The notes under the pieces are model-generated. The model saw only the letters and a list, made by a program, of their open reading frames with translations. It did not search any database and was not told the origin of the DNA. A stretch of 64,000 nt of DNA from Bacteroidia bacterium (GTDB lineage Bacteria; Bacteroidota; Bacteroidia; J057; JADKCL01): contig JACJYV010000002.1 of the NCBI GenBank assembly GCA_020635905.1, positions 434,001-498,000 on the forward strand. The letters run 5' to 3'. This document shows, piece by piece, positions 51,996 through 61,200 of the stretch (position 1 is the first letter of the stretch; each line of letters begins with the position of its first letter). The translations under genes and the position numbers were made by a program.

Positions 51996-53941
51996 TTGAG
52001 GATCAAATGCCCGATGCTGCAATCTTTCTCCCCTGAAACAGGCATAATCTGCACAAAATCAAAAGTTGTGCGTGATACAGAATCTGGCAAATGAATATCG
52101 TAAACGGCCATGCCTGCATTCAGGCTGTCGGTCGGGCCTACTTCGTAGCGTACAAGTTTTCGTGCGCCGCTCATGACCGAAATTTCAAATTTGCTGTTGT
52201 GATTGAGGCTGAGATTCATCAGGGTATCGCTCCGCGGATACATCAGATCCACGGTCAGACCCTTGTCTGGATTGATCAGCATGGTATCAAATCCCTTGGA
52301 AGGATACCTGGCTTTTTTGGCAGACCTCAGTTCTGGTGAAGTGGCCAGATCCCTGTATTCCACCACATCCTGCCACCTTTCCTGGATGATCAGGTGATCA
52401 AAATGCCCCAAATTCATTTGCAGGATGGTTTTGAACCTTTCCCCGGTCCATATTTTTCCCGAAACAATGAGTTTCATTTTGTTATAAAACTGCGAAAGTT
52501 CCCGGTCCTGAATCAGGTTGGTTTCTGAGCGAAGAGATTGGATGTAGCCCTGGGGAATCAGGCGGTGAAAATGCCCGATCCGCCAGCCTTTGGAATCTTT
52601 GCACGGCAATCTGGCCAGCAAAGGATCGACCAAAGCGTAATAATCCACATAATGATAGGTGGCTCCTTTCAGAAATCCCCAATAACCAACTCCGTAGGCC
52701 ACCCGGTAAAATTCAGCCTTCACTTTCTCTGGCATTTTCTGGTCCTTCCAGGGAGAAACCAGGTTTTTGACCCGTTTTTTGGAAAAAAGACCCAGATTTT
52801 CATAGTAGAAAATCTTTTCATCCACCACCCCACTGAGGGGAACCGTCAGATCCTTGCGGGCTTTTTTCTCCTTGTCCATGAAATATTCCCCGTCGCAATA
52901 AATGGGGCTTTCAGCCTTCATCAGACTGATTATCGCCACGAGAATCAGCACAGGCAGGCAGTAACGTAATTTCACTTCGAGGCGGGAAAGGAGGAGAATA
53001 CTCAGCAAAAACGGTCCCGTCAGCCAGCGACCTGCCATGAAATCGCCTCCCACATTGATGGTGTAGATCACGTAAAGTAAAATTCCGACTGCAAAAGGCC
53101 ACAAATTTCGCCTTCCTCTGAATAGCACAGAAAAAATTCCCAGGCCTGTGAGCAAAGGAGTTATGGGGTCCATCTTAAAGGATTCTATGAAGTAAAGAAG
53201 ACCCTGTCTCCACAGGTCCATCTTTTCGATGCCTACATTCAGCTTTGAGTAAGCCGTATTGGGGAAAGGAAAGCCATAATACACGAGTGAGAAGACCTCC
53301 CAGGCCAGAAAAGGCAGAAATCCCGACAAAATGACCAGCAAAGTTTTGAATCTTTCCTCACTTTGATACAATTCCCGCAACAGGTAGGGAAGGTAAAAAA
53401 TGAGGGTATCCATGCGGGTGAAGGTGGCCAGACCAGCGATCAGCGCCAGCACAAACAAAGGAGGTTTATACAATTTCTGACTTTGCAGAAAAAAGATCAC
53501 CAGAAATAAATGGGTCAGGGGATTTTCAAGGCCCGAAGTGGAATAATCCATGAAGGCTTTGGAAAAAGTAATGGCCAAAAGGCAAATGATACCCAGATGC
53601 AGGGAGCGGGTGGTCAGTGAAATCATGATCACTGCGGCCAGGGTGAGCAAAATTCCAGGCACCAGCAAAGTGAAATATGCTTCGTTGGTCAAAGCATAAA
53701 TGGGTGTAATCAATAAAGCCCAGAGCGGGTGGGTAAAACTTTGCACCCGTTCACCTGCATTATACCCAAAACCCAGCCCATGCACCAGGTTGTCGATGCT
53801 GCGCATGGTAATCAGACTGTCGTCGCAAATCCAGGCGTTTCTCAGGAGGATGAAAATAAAAAACCCAAGGGCCAGCACCCAAAAAAGGGGGAACCAGTTT
53901 GGCAAACTAAGTCGTTCGGGGTCAATGGGTTTTTCAGTCAT
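51992..53941 (-). CDS. GT-C-type polytopic membrane glycosyltransferase (AftB-like)
   Basis: 649 aa. About ten membrane helices occupy residues 15-330, followed by a large soluble C-terminal part. The first periplasmic loop has ICDDSLITMRSIDNLVHGLG and NAGERVQSFTHPLWALL, very like the DDxxIxxRxxxN...GxxVEGYTxPLW loop of mycobacterial arabinofuranosyltransferase AftB and relatives. A later loop NVGGDFMAGRWLTGPFL also matches that group. The Asp pair (40-41) is the likely catalytic base region. Polyprenyl-linked sugar donors are expected. It is operonic with the GT4 enzyme downstream, pointing to a two-step glycan or lipid modification. The acceptor is unknown. Confidence 0.75.
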   Translation of the reverse strand: MTEKPIDPERLSLPNWFPLFWVLALGFFIFILLRNAWICDDSLITMRSIDNLVHGLGFGYNAGERVQSFTHPLWALLITPIYALTNEAYFTLLVPGILLTLAAVIMISLTTRSLHLGIICLLAITFSKAFMDYSTSGLENPLTHLFLVIFFLQSQKLYKPPLFVLALIAGLATFTRMDTLIFYLPYLLRELYQSEERFKTLLVILSGFLPFLAWEVFSLVYYGFPFPNTAYSKLNVGIEKMDLWRQGLLYFIESFKMDPITPLLTGLGIFSVLFRGRRNLWPFAVGILLYVIYTINVGGDFMAGRWLTGPFLLSILLLSRLEVKLRYCLPVLILVAIISLMKAESPIYCDGEYFMDKEKKARKDLTVPLSGVVDEKIFYYENLGLFSKKRVKNLVSPWKDQKMPEKVKAEFYRVAYGVGYWGFLKGATYHYVDYYALVDPLLARLPCKDSKGWRIGHFHRLIPQGYIQSLRSETNLIQDRELSQFYNKMKLIVSGKIWTGERFKTILQMNLGHFDHLIIQERWQDVVEYRDLATSPELRSAKKARYPSKGFDTMLINPDKGLTVDLMYPRSDTLMNLSLNHNSKFEISVMSGARKLVRYEVGPTDSLNAGMAVYDIHLPDSVSRTTFDFVQIMPVSGEKDCSIGHLILK

Positions 53942-54072
53942 CGGGTGAATCAGTTTTCAAAATTGAGAATAAAATCAGCCAATAGAAAACGATTTGCCTT
54001 TTTAACCCACCTATTTCTGAAAGATTGATTGTGAATTGTCTCTTTTTTGGATCGTTTTGGTAAATTCAATCC

Positions 54073-54645
54073 ATGAAATTCAAAATCCTCATTCCTGCGA
54101 TGCTGACCTTGTTTCTGCTGCAGGCCTGTACAAATTCCACGGATTCTCACGCTCCTTCAGATGCCCTGCATTCATCTGCTGCAGACGGGGCTTCGACCCA
54201 GGATTCTGGCGGAAAGTGGGAATATTACTCCAATTCGCGCTTTGGGTTTTGTCTGAATTACCCGGCTTTTCTCCTTTCGCCTGGCGAAGAACCCACCAAT
54301 AACGACGGCATGCGTTTTGCCACCCGCGACGGATCTTCCTCCCTGGCTGCCTGGGGTGAAAATATGTTGCTGAATGAAACCATCCCCCTGGAATTTGAAG
54401 AAAGATCGCAGGATGGTTTTGAATTCGACGGCCGCAAACGCAGGGTCACCTACAAAAAACTGGGAGAAGATTGGTTTGCAGTAAGCGGCTTCCTCGACGA
54501 AAAGGTCATTTTTTATCGCAAAGTGATCCAGGGTGAGGGCCTGACCTTTTATGAAATTGAATTTCTTTACCCATCTGCTGAAAAGGAGCAATGGGATGCA
54601 ATCGTGGATCGGGTGCTGGCTTCCTGGCCCGACTGCAATTCCTGA
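54073..54645 (+). CDS. Lipoprotein of unknown function
   Basis: 190 aa. Signal with a clean lipobox LLQAC (Cys19), then a Ser/Asp/Ala-rich linker (about 20-45). The globular part starts with WEYYSNSRFGFCLNYPAFLL, a pattern seen in many secreted proteins in which YxNxRFGFxxxYP precedes a hydrophobic core. Other conserved-looking parts are GMRFATRDGSSSLAAWGEN and KRRVTYKKLGEDWFAVSGFL. I know of no function. Likely anchored to the periplasmic side of a membrane. It is monocistronic, convergent with the DinB-like gene, with only 3 bp between their stops. Confidence 0.72.
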   Translation: MKFKILIPAMLTLFLLQACTNSTDSHAPSDALHSSAADGASTQDSGGKWEYYSNSRFGFCLNYPAFLLSPGEEPTNNDGMRFATRDGSSSLAAWGENMLLNETIPLEFEERSQDGFEFDGRKRRVTYKKLGEDWFAVSGFLDEKVIFYRKVIQGEGLTFYEIEFLYPSAEKEQWDAIVDRVLASWPDCNS

Positions 54646-54648
54646 AAA

Positions 54649-55206
54649 TTATTTAATATCCTCAGTAAAATGTCCTCCGTGTACGCCCTGAGAGGATTTT
54701 TTCTCGTTAAATGCTTTTGAACCACCTTTGGGAATAGAAAGCGAGGTCCAGTTGCTGCCACAAATCATTTTGCCCAGATACACCATCTGACCCACGTGAT
54801 ACGCGTAGTGATCCATCTGACGGTTGATCGCTTCCACCACACTGTGCTCCTGGTTGCGAATCAGCACGGTTCGCTCCAGATCGTCGGGGGTAAGTTCGTA
54901 CATGACCTGCATCACACAGTCCCAGCCTTCCTTCCATTTGGCCACCACTTCCTCGGGCGAATCCAGATTCACTTCAAACTCAGCATCGCGGTCCCGCCAG
55001 GATTTTTCCCCGTCTGAATGCAGAAAATCTGTCCAGCGCGACAGCATATTTCCCCACAGGTGCCGCACCAAAACTGCCAGGCTGTTGCTTTCCTGGTCGG
55101 GCGACCAGAAATACTGCGCACGTGGAACCTGCTGCAAAGTTTTTTCGCCCAGGTAGCGGTAATATTCAAATTGCCTGCGGGCTGATTCGAGGTAGATTTC
55201 CTTCAT
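54649..55206 (-). CDS. DinB-superfamily protein (DUF1572)
   Basis: 185 aa. Four-helix DinB-like fold. Conserved parts are LESARRQFEYYRYLGEKTLQ, AVLVRHLWGNMLSRWTDFL with the first metal His, and MDHYAYHVGQMVYLGKMIC with the second and third (His-x3-His). W at the LWGN position and RDRDAEFE are characteristic of DUF1572. Some DinB-like proteins use a thiol cofactor such as bacillithiol, but the reaction of this family is not known. The protein is cytoplasmic, with no signal sequence. Its start is 94 bp from the divergent beta-barrel gene. Confidence 0.85.
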   Translation of the reverse strand: MKEIYLESARRQFEYYRYLGEKTLQQVPRAQYFWSPDQESNSLAVLVRHLWGNMLSRWTDFLHSDGEKSWRDRDAEFEVNLDSPEEVVAKWKEGWDCVMQVMYELTPDDLERTVLIRNQEHSVVEAINRQMDHYAYHVGQMVYLGKMICGSNWTSLSIPKGGSKAFNEKKSSQGVHGGHFTEDIK

Positions 55207-55300
55207 AATTGATTCTTGTCTTACGTATTGGTCAATTTTGCACGTTTTTTGTTTAAACTCAAATCACTAACTTACTATTTAACCAAAAAACCAGGCGACC

Positions 55301-55918
55301 ATGAAAAAAACCGTCATTCCCGTGATTGCCCTCCTTATTTGTCTGTCTCAGGTGAATTTCGTTCAGGCTCAGCAGAAGAATAATGTGGTAAAAGTTGCTC
55401 CTCTTTCATTGATCGTCCTGACCGGAAATCTGCAGTACGAACGAATGATCAAAGAGAATATGTCCCTGAATCTGGGGGCGTATTATGGCGGACTTGGCTT
55501 TGATATCCGCACCCAAAACACGACCCAGAACTATCATTTCAAATGGATGGGTATTACGCCTGAATTGAGGTTTTATTTGCTCGGTCATGGCGCACCCGAC
55601 GGATTATATATAGGGCCTTATTTACGTTTTCGCCGCTCTACCATTGAGTGGAACCAGGAGGAAAATGACGCCTTTGGCGATCCTTTTATTTCTCACGTGA
55701 AACTGCGCTTCCTCACCGCGGGTTTTGGGGGCGTGGTTGGCTACCAGGCGCTGGTGGGCGATGTGGTGACCTTCGATACTTACCTCGGGCTGGGCTATAA
55801 TGCCAGCTTTCTCAAAATCAAGCAAAATTCAGGAAACAGTGCGCTGAATATTCTCGATGTGATTGACTTTCAGGGGTTTGCTATCCGCCCTGGCTTTACG
55901 ATTGGGGTGGCATTTTAA
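55301..55918 (+). CDS. Outer-membrane beta-barrel protein (DUF3575-like)
   Basis: 205 aa. Signal peptide (MKKTVIPVIALLICLSQVNF ... AQQ). The mature part has eight or so amphipathic strands: VVKVAPLSLIVLTGNLQYER, ENMSLNLGAYYGGLGFDIR, MGITPELRFYLLG, GLYIGPYLRFRRSTIEW, FGGVVGYQALVGDVVTFDTY, and the terminal strand GFAIRPGFTIGVAF ending in Phe, as in barrels inserted by the BAM complex. The pattern of xxxPLxLxxGxxxxxYER is common to DUF3575/DUF3078-like porin-like proteins. No ligand is known. It is likely monocistronic. Confidence 0.8.
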   Translation: MKKTVIPVIALLICLSQVNFVQAQQKNNVVKVAPLSLIVLTGNLQYERMIKENMSLNLGAYYGGLGFDIRTQNTTQNYHFKWMGITPELRFYLLGHGAPDGLYIGPYLRFRRSTIEWNQEENDAFGDPFISHVKLRFLTAGFGGVVGYQALVGDVVTFDTYLGLGYNASFLKIKQNSGNSALNILDVIDFQGFAIRPGFTIGVAF

Positions 55919-56049
55919 AGAAATAATATACAAGTCATTCAGAAAAAGTGTAAAAGACTCATTTTTAAAATTCTTTGTATCGAGTATATTTGTTAAAGTC
56001 AAAATTGCCTCTTAAACAGGGCATTAACTGGCCAAAATTGCCTTTCGGA

Positions 56050-56115
56050 AAAATAAATGGCATTTCAGAAATTACAGTTGCATAAACCCGAAACGGGTTT
56101 TGAGGCATTTATTTT
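56050..56115. other. Nested inverted repeats in the 55.9-56.2 kb spacer
   Basis: Outer arms AAAATAAATG (56050-56059) and CATTTATTTT (56106-56115) are perfect complements. Inside lies the hairpin AAACCCGAAACGGGTTT (56084-56100; 7-bp stem, AAA loop). No T-run follows. AAAATTGCCT occurs twice shortly upstream (about 56002 and 56035). Confidence 0.55.
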
Positions 56116-56190
56116 GCCTGAAGTTCCTTTTCAAAGCAGCTTATGCAAGATCAGAGCTGCTGTCTCATTTAACTTAAAACAAACACTTTT

Positions 56191-57789
56191 ATGAATTTCA
56201 AACTTACCCTTCCCCTCAAATTGAAAACTTCCCTGACCGGAATTCTTCTCCTTTCCCTTTTGGTGCTTGGGCAAAATGTCTTTTCACAAGTTCGGGGCGA
56301 ACGGACACATACCCGGCCCACTGAGTCAGGTGGAAGCAATACAGAGACCAGAAGTTCCACCCAGGATGCCCGGACGGCCCGCAACCAGGGGCTTTCTGAC
56401 CGGGATAATGCCTCCAAAGAAATCAACTCCAAATATGAAGCCTTCATTGGACCATTGCGCTATGTCAAAGACTTTTTGAAAACCTCCTCAGGCGACCGTT
56501 TTGGTGATTTTGTCAATGGTCTGAAGGATCTGGAGAGCCAGGGCGTGACCCTCAAATCCATTGGGGAAATGGTAAATAATGGCGAGGAAGAAGCCAAAGC
56601 CCAGGAACTGGGCGGAATGCCCGCCCGTTACGAAGTAAAAAATAAATTATACCCCGGAATTCAGGCCGCGCTCTCCAAAACCGGCGACAGCAACAGCAAT
56701 CTGGATCAGATGGATGAAAAGCTGAAACAAGCCAACGAAGATGCCAAAAATGCCAAAATAGGGGACGCAAATGCCTCTGCCTACGCCGCCAAAGTGCAGG
56801 AATATTACGAGGGAATGGTCCTTTTTTCAAAATTCACCAATAACGACGCCACCGCAGATTCCTATCGCCAAAAAGCGGAAGCACTCAATAACTCCGTGAA
56901 ATCTGAACTCAATGCCAAATTTGCCCAATACCGCGAGGGCCAATACCACAAAGATCACGGAGCCAGCCTGGCCGTAGTTTCCAAAAACGGGGTTACCACC
57001 TCCAGCATTTCAGATGGCGCCACCACCGAAAAAATCCTGATCGATGGAAAAACTCCCACCCACATTTTTGTCTTCTTCGACCTGCCTGCCCAAACTTATG
57101 CCGGCCGCGGAGCGGGCGACCTGACCCTGGTGGAAACCGGAAAAGATTATACGGACATCAGTTATGTGCTCGACAAAAGCGCAACCCTGGTCTGGAAAGA
57201 CAACCAAAAAGCAGCCATCAAATTCACCCTGTTTCCATCTGCTGATTTTTCGGATTTCGATTACGTCCCCAGCGGAATTTATCAATCCGGATTTTATGAC
57301 CGCCTGGCTGGTAGCCTCCCCGTGGGAGAAACCCGGAAATTCACCCTTTATGCCCTGGACGGAAAACTCAAAAAGGATGTAACCGTGGAAATGACTTCCT
57401 CAGGGAAAGAATATTTGCTGAGCCTGCAAAAGAAAATGGATGCTTACCGTGCCGAAAGCATGCGCATGTCCAAACCCGGCATGTCAGATCCGGCCCTGGA
57501 AGCTGAAATCGGCAAATTATACCAGGCCAAAAATCCGGATGCAAAACAAATTGTGCGGGTGGTAATTCCAGCCAAACAATGGTTTATTGAGAAAAATGCT
57601 CTGGACGTACCCCTGAATAAAAACATTGGCGCAGAAATAGCCTTCAAGGATGCCAATGGAAATTGCTTCTGGAAAGGCATTGGCGTACTTCGCGACTACC
57701 AGGGCAATGGAAATTATGCCAGTCAAATCCGCCTTTCAGATAATCGTTGGAGTCCAAGTCCCATGAATTGCGCCAACGTCAATAAATAA
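56191..57789 (+). CDS. Secreted protein of unknown function, 532 aa
   Basis: The signal peptide (SLTGILLLSLLVLGQNVFSQ) is followed by a hydrophilic Ser/Thr/Arg-rich stretch (about 38-75), a helical coiled region (about 78-260: LDQMDEKLKQANEDAKNAKI; EALNNSVKSELNAKFAQYRE), and a beta-rich C-terminal half in which PTHIFVFFDLPAQTYAGRGA and SLPVGETRKFTLYALDGKL stand out. The end has NGNCFWKGIGVLRDYQGNGN. There is no sorting domain, lipobox or barrel signature. I recognise no family. It probably stays in the periplasm. A strong terminator ends the gene. Confidence 0.65.
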   Translation: MNFKLTLPLKLKTSLTGILLLSLLVLGQNVFSQVRGERTHTRPTESGGSNTETRSSTQDARTARNQGLSDRDNASKEINSKYEAFIGPLRYVKDFLKTSSGDRFGDFVNGLKDLESQGVTLKSIGEMVNNGEEEAKAQELGGMPARYEVKNKLYPGIQAALSKTGDSNSNLDQMDEKLKQANEDAKNAKIGDANASAYAAKVQEYYEGMVLFSKFTNNDATADSYRQKAEALNNSVKSELNAKFAQYREGQYHKDHGASLAVVSKNGVTTSSISDGATTEKILIDGKTPTHIFVFFDLPAQTYAGRGAGDLTLVETGKDYTDISYVLDKSATLVWKDNQKAAIKFTLFPSADFSDFDYVPSGIYQSGFYDRLAGSLPVGETRKFTLYALDGKLKKDVTVEMTSSGKEYLLSLQKKMDAYRAESMRMSKPGMSDPALEAEIGKLYQAKNPDAKQIVRVVIPAKQWFIEKNALDVPLNKNIGAEIAFKDANGNCFWKGIGVLRDYQGNGNYASQIRLSDNRWSPSPMNCANVNK

Positions 57790-57827
57790 ATTCCTCCACT
57801 CGCATCCACCAAGCGAAACAGTAAAAG

Positions 57828-57860
57828 CGGGCTTTCAGAACGGCTGAAAGCCCGTTTTTT
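57828..57860 (+). terminator. Strong intrinsic terminator
   Basis: CGGGCTTTCAG (57828-57838) and CTGAAAGCCCG (57843-57853) form an 11-bp perfect stem with a short loop, then T7. Confidence 0.92.
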
Positions 57861-57974
57861 TATCTGTTGTCACCACCCTATTACCCCTCCCCCGAAAAAA
57901 AGTCCGTTTCATTTTATGGAAATTGCCCGATTCCGGCACCGTAGAGGTACAAACTGCCCAAATACCAACCAAAC

Positions 57975-58222
57975 CACCCCGATGTTATCGCATTGGAGTA
58001 AACTTAAGAGGAATTTCACCACAGAGATCACAGAGGATCAGAAGTTTATTTTTGTTTTTTGCATAAGGATAATGCTTAAAATTTGAGGACACAGAGCATT
58101 TTCGCCGATTTGGCTCTGTGAACTCTTCCGTTTTGTGCCCGGAAATATGAGTTCAAACCCTCTCCGTGGCCTCCGTGGTTAAAAAACGCCTAAGTTTACG
58201 CGCATACGATGTCATCGGGATC
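57975..58222. repeat. MITE-like repeat A, full copy 2 (inverted), with linking modules
   Basis: 58016-58183 is the reverse complement of the copy at 36588-36757, with about 80-85% identity by eye. Its ends read CACCACAGAGATCACAGAGG and CTCCGTGGCCTCCGTGGTTA. It is framed on both sides by linking modules: GTTATCGCATTGGAGTAAAC with CTTAAGAGG on the left, and CCTAAGTTTACGCGCATACG on the right. No gene is present. Confidence 0.82.
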
Positions 58223-58242
58223 AAAACCCAAAGTTTGTACCC

Positions 58243-61200
58243 ATGCGAAAACCCGTATTAACCTCATTAGCGCTTGTTGTTTTACTCACATTAACCTCAC
58301 TGGCCTTCGGCCAGCAAATGGCAATCCAGGCGGCCCGCCAGGCAAAAGTCGCGGCATTCACCGCGTACGCAGAAGCCCTGGATGGTGAGCGCACCTACCT
58401 CCATACAGACCGCCCACGCTACCTGCCTGGGCAGGATATCTGGTTCCAGGCTTATCTCCGCGCTGACGCCGATCTTACTCCCGCCCATAAATCAGGAATT
58501 TTACACGTGGAACTTTTCGACCCACGTGGAACCCTGGTGCAGAGGATTGATCTCGGGCTGAAAAAAGGCGTGGCTTCGGGCGATTTTCACCTGAATCCAG
58601 ATGCTGCAGGAGGTTTGTACAAATTGCGGGCCAGCACCGTTTGGCAACAAAACGAAGAAGATCCCTTTTACTTTGAAAAGGAACTGACGGTGAGCAAAGC
58701 CGTTTACCCGGCACTCAAACTCAAAATGGATCTCGACCGGGAGGCCTATGGCCCAGGCGATGAAGTGATCGCCGAGGTCAAACTGGAGGATTTGCAAAAC
58801 CGCATCCTGGCTGATAAAGAAGTTGCATTTTCGGTCAATCTGGCTGGTCGCGAATATCAAACGGGGAGCGTGCGCTCCCAGGGAAATGGCAAAGCCTTTG
58901 TCGTCTTTCAACTACCTCAGGTCCTCACCAATTCCGACGGATTGGTCAATGTGATTGTGCACCACGAAGGCAAATCAGAATCCATCTCCCGCTCCATTCC
59001 CATCATTCTCAATGACTTGCGGGTGGAATTATTTCCCGAAGGAGGTGATCTGGTGGCGGGCCTGCCCGCACGGGTGGCCTTTCAGGCCTGGAATGAGCAC
59101 AACAAACCCGCTGACTTCAGCGGGAAACTGGTGGATGGTCAGGGCCGAACCCTGACCGAATTTGACAGCTACCACATGGGCATAGGCGCTTTCAGTTTCA
59201 CTCCTGAAGCGGGGGTAAAATACGCAGTTCAGGTTACCCGTCCGGCCGGGGTGGCCGGCATTTTTGCCCTGCCCCCGGCCCTTGAGACTGGATTTTCCCT
59301 CACGGTAGAACAACCGCAAGGATCGTATTTGCCGGTCAGGATTCAGACCAGTCAACCTGATCAGGGTGTATTCCTGATTGCCCAGATGCGGGGCAAGATT
59401 TATCACAGCCAGGCACTGGCGGAAGGTCAGAGTATCCGCGAAGTGAATATTCCCCTCAGGGAAATGCCTGCAGGTGTACTCCAGATCACTTTGTATAATA
59501 TCAATGGTTACGGACTGGCCGAGCGGCTGGCATTTGTAAACAAGGACAAATTGCTCGATCTGCAAATAGAAACGGACAAGGAAGAATATCTGCCCCGCGA
59601 AAAAGTTACCCTAAAAATCAAAACCCGGGATCAATCAGGTAAGGCACTGCCCGCTCAGGTGTCCTTGGCCGTGGTCAATGACAAGGTGCTCTCCTTTGCC
59701 GACGACAAGCAAAGCACCCTGCTTTCTGCTTTGCTGCTGGAAGCTGACCTTAAAGGCAGTGTGCACGAGCCCCGTTTTTATTTTGATCCTGAGGAAGAAA
59801 AAGCCGACCAGGCCCTGGATTTTCTGCTCATGACCCGCGGCTGGCGCAAATTTGAATGGCGCAAGGTCGATGATCTGCCTGTGGCCAAAGTGGATGCTGA
59901 GACGGGGGTCATTGCAGGGTATGTTTACGACTGGAAGGGAAAACCCATGGAGGGTGTAGAGGTAAGCTCCAATATTAGCACGGAAAATTATGAAGTTTTC
60001 ACCGACGCAACCGGAAAGTTTCTGTTGGAACCTGGGTTGGATCTGGGTGGATCGAGGTATTTCAACCTGCGAAAAAAGGGCTATCAGTCCGTGGTACTGA
60101 GTTTTGCTCAGGCCAGACAACAAAACCCCGTTATTTTTCTGGTGCCTGAAGGGGAACAAATTTCCTTCTACAATCAGGGTTATAGCAATCCCGGAAATAA
60201 GATTTTTTATTCAGACTCGTATTTCGGCCAGAATTTTTACAATTATTATTCAAGTGTTCCCCTGAAATACGTCCTGCAATCCAATACTTCAGAAGTACAG
60301 AAAATTGCCACCCCCAGGGTGGACATGGATCAGCAAATGGCTCAGGTTCAAGTGGTTAAAAAAGAACCAGAGCTGATTCAGGCATCTACCTCCAATTTTC
60401 CGGGAAGTGCGGCAGTCAGTCGCAATACGGTAAGCATTCAGGCTGATCGAATCGTGGGTGTTCAGGAGGTGGAATTTGAGGAAGATGTGCAACTTGAGTC
60501 TGTGGTGATAACTGCAGGTCGGCATATCTCCATGCAAAACTGCTTGTCTCGCGAAGTAATCCATTATGTAGATATGAATAACTGGGAATATGGTCCCTGG
60601 AGAAGTGGTTATGTGCAGTACCATGTGGACGGAGTGGACGTTTGGGTGGGAGATGGCCTGGGAATTTACTTGCAGGATGTGCCGAATCTGGGTAACTGGA
60701 ACTTGCCTCCCCCCAAAACTCAACCTCCCTTCCTGAAAAATCAAAAGGAAATCCAGGAAAAAATCGGGGCCAGCCCGGTAATTGCTTCAGGTGAGGCCCT
60801 GGGACGGGTGAGATATCGCGTACTGGTTGGAAAGAAAGGGCAAATCAAAGCAATTGTGCCATTACAGGCGGGTGATCCTGCGCTGTTTGATGCAGCCAAA
60901 TGGTACCTGCCTGAACTGGATTTCAAACCCGGCTGGGTTCATGGAAGTCGAAGTGATATCTGGACCTCGGTGGAATTTGCTTTTATTCCAGCGGGAGCCC
61001 AGCCCGTAAATGTCCAGGCAGTCTCCAATTTTTATCAGGCGCGGATATTTTCTGCCCCGGTTTATGCCACCACCAACCAGACAGGACCCCGAACGGATTA
61101 CCGCGAAACCCTTTTCTGGAAAGGGGATATCACCACGGACGAAAACGGAGAGGCTGAAGTAAATTTTTACAACTCAGACGAAGTTACTTCCTTTAGAGCC

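Noticed and set aside
55233..55240. CAATTTTG as a -7 element for the beta-barrel gene
   Set aside because: The first base mismatches and no TTTG lies at the right distance.
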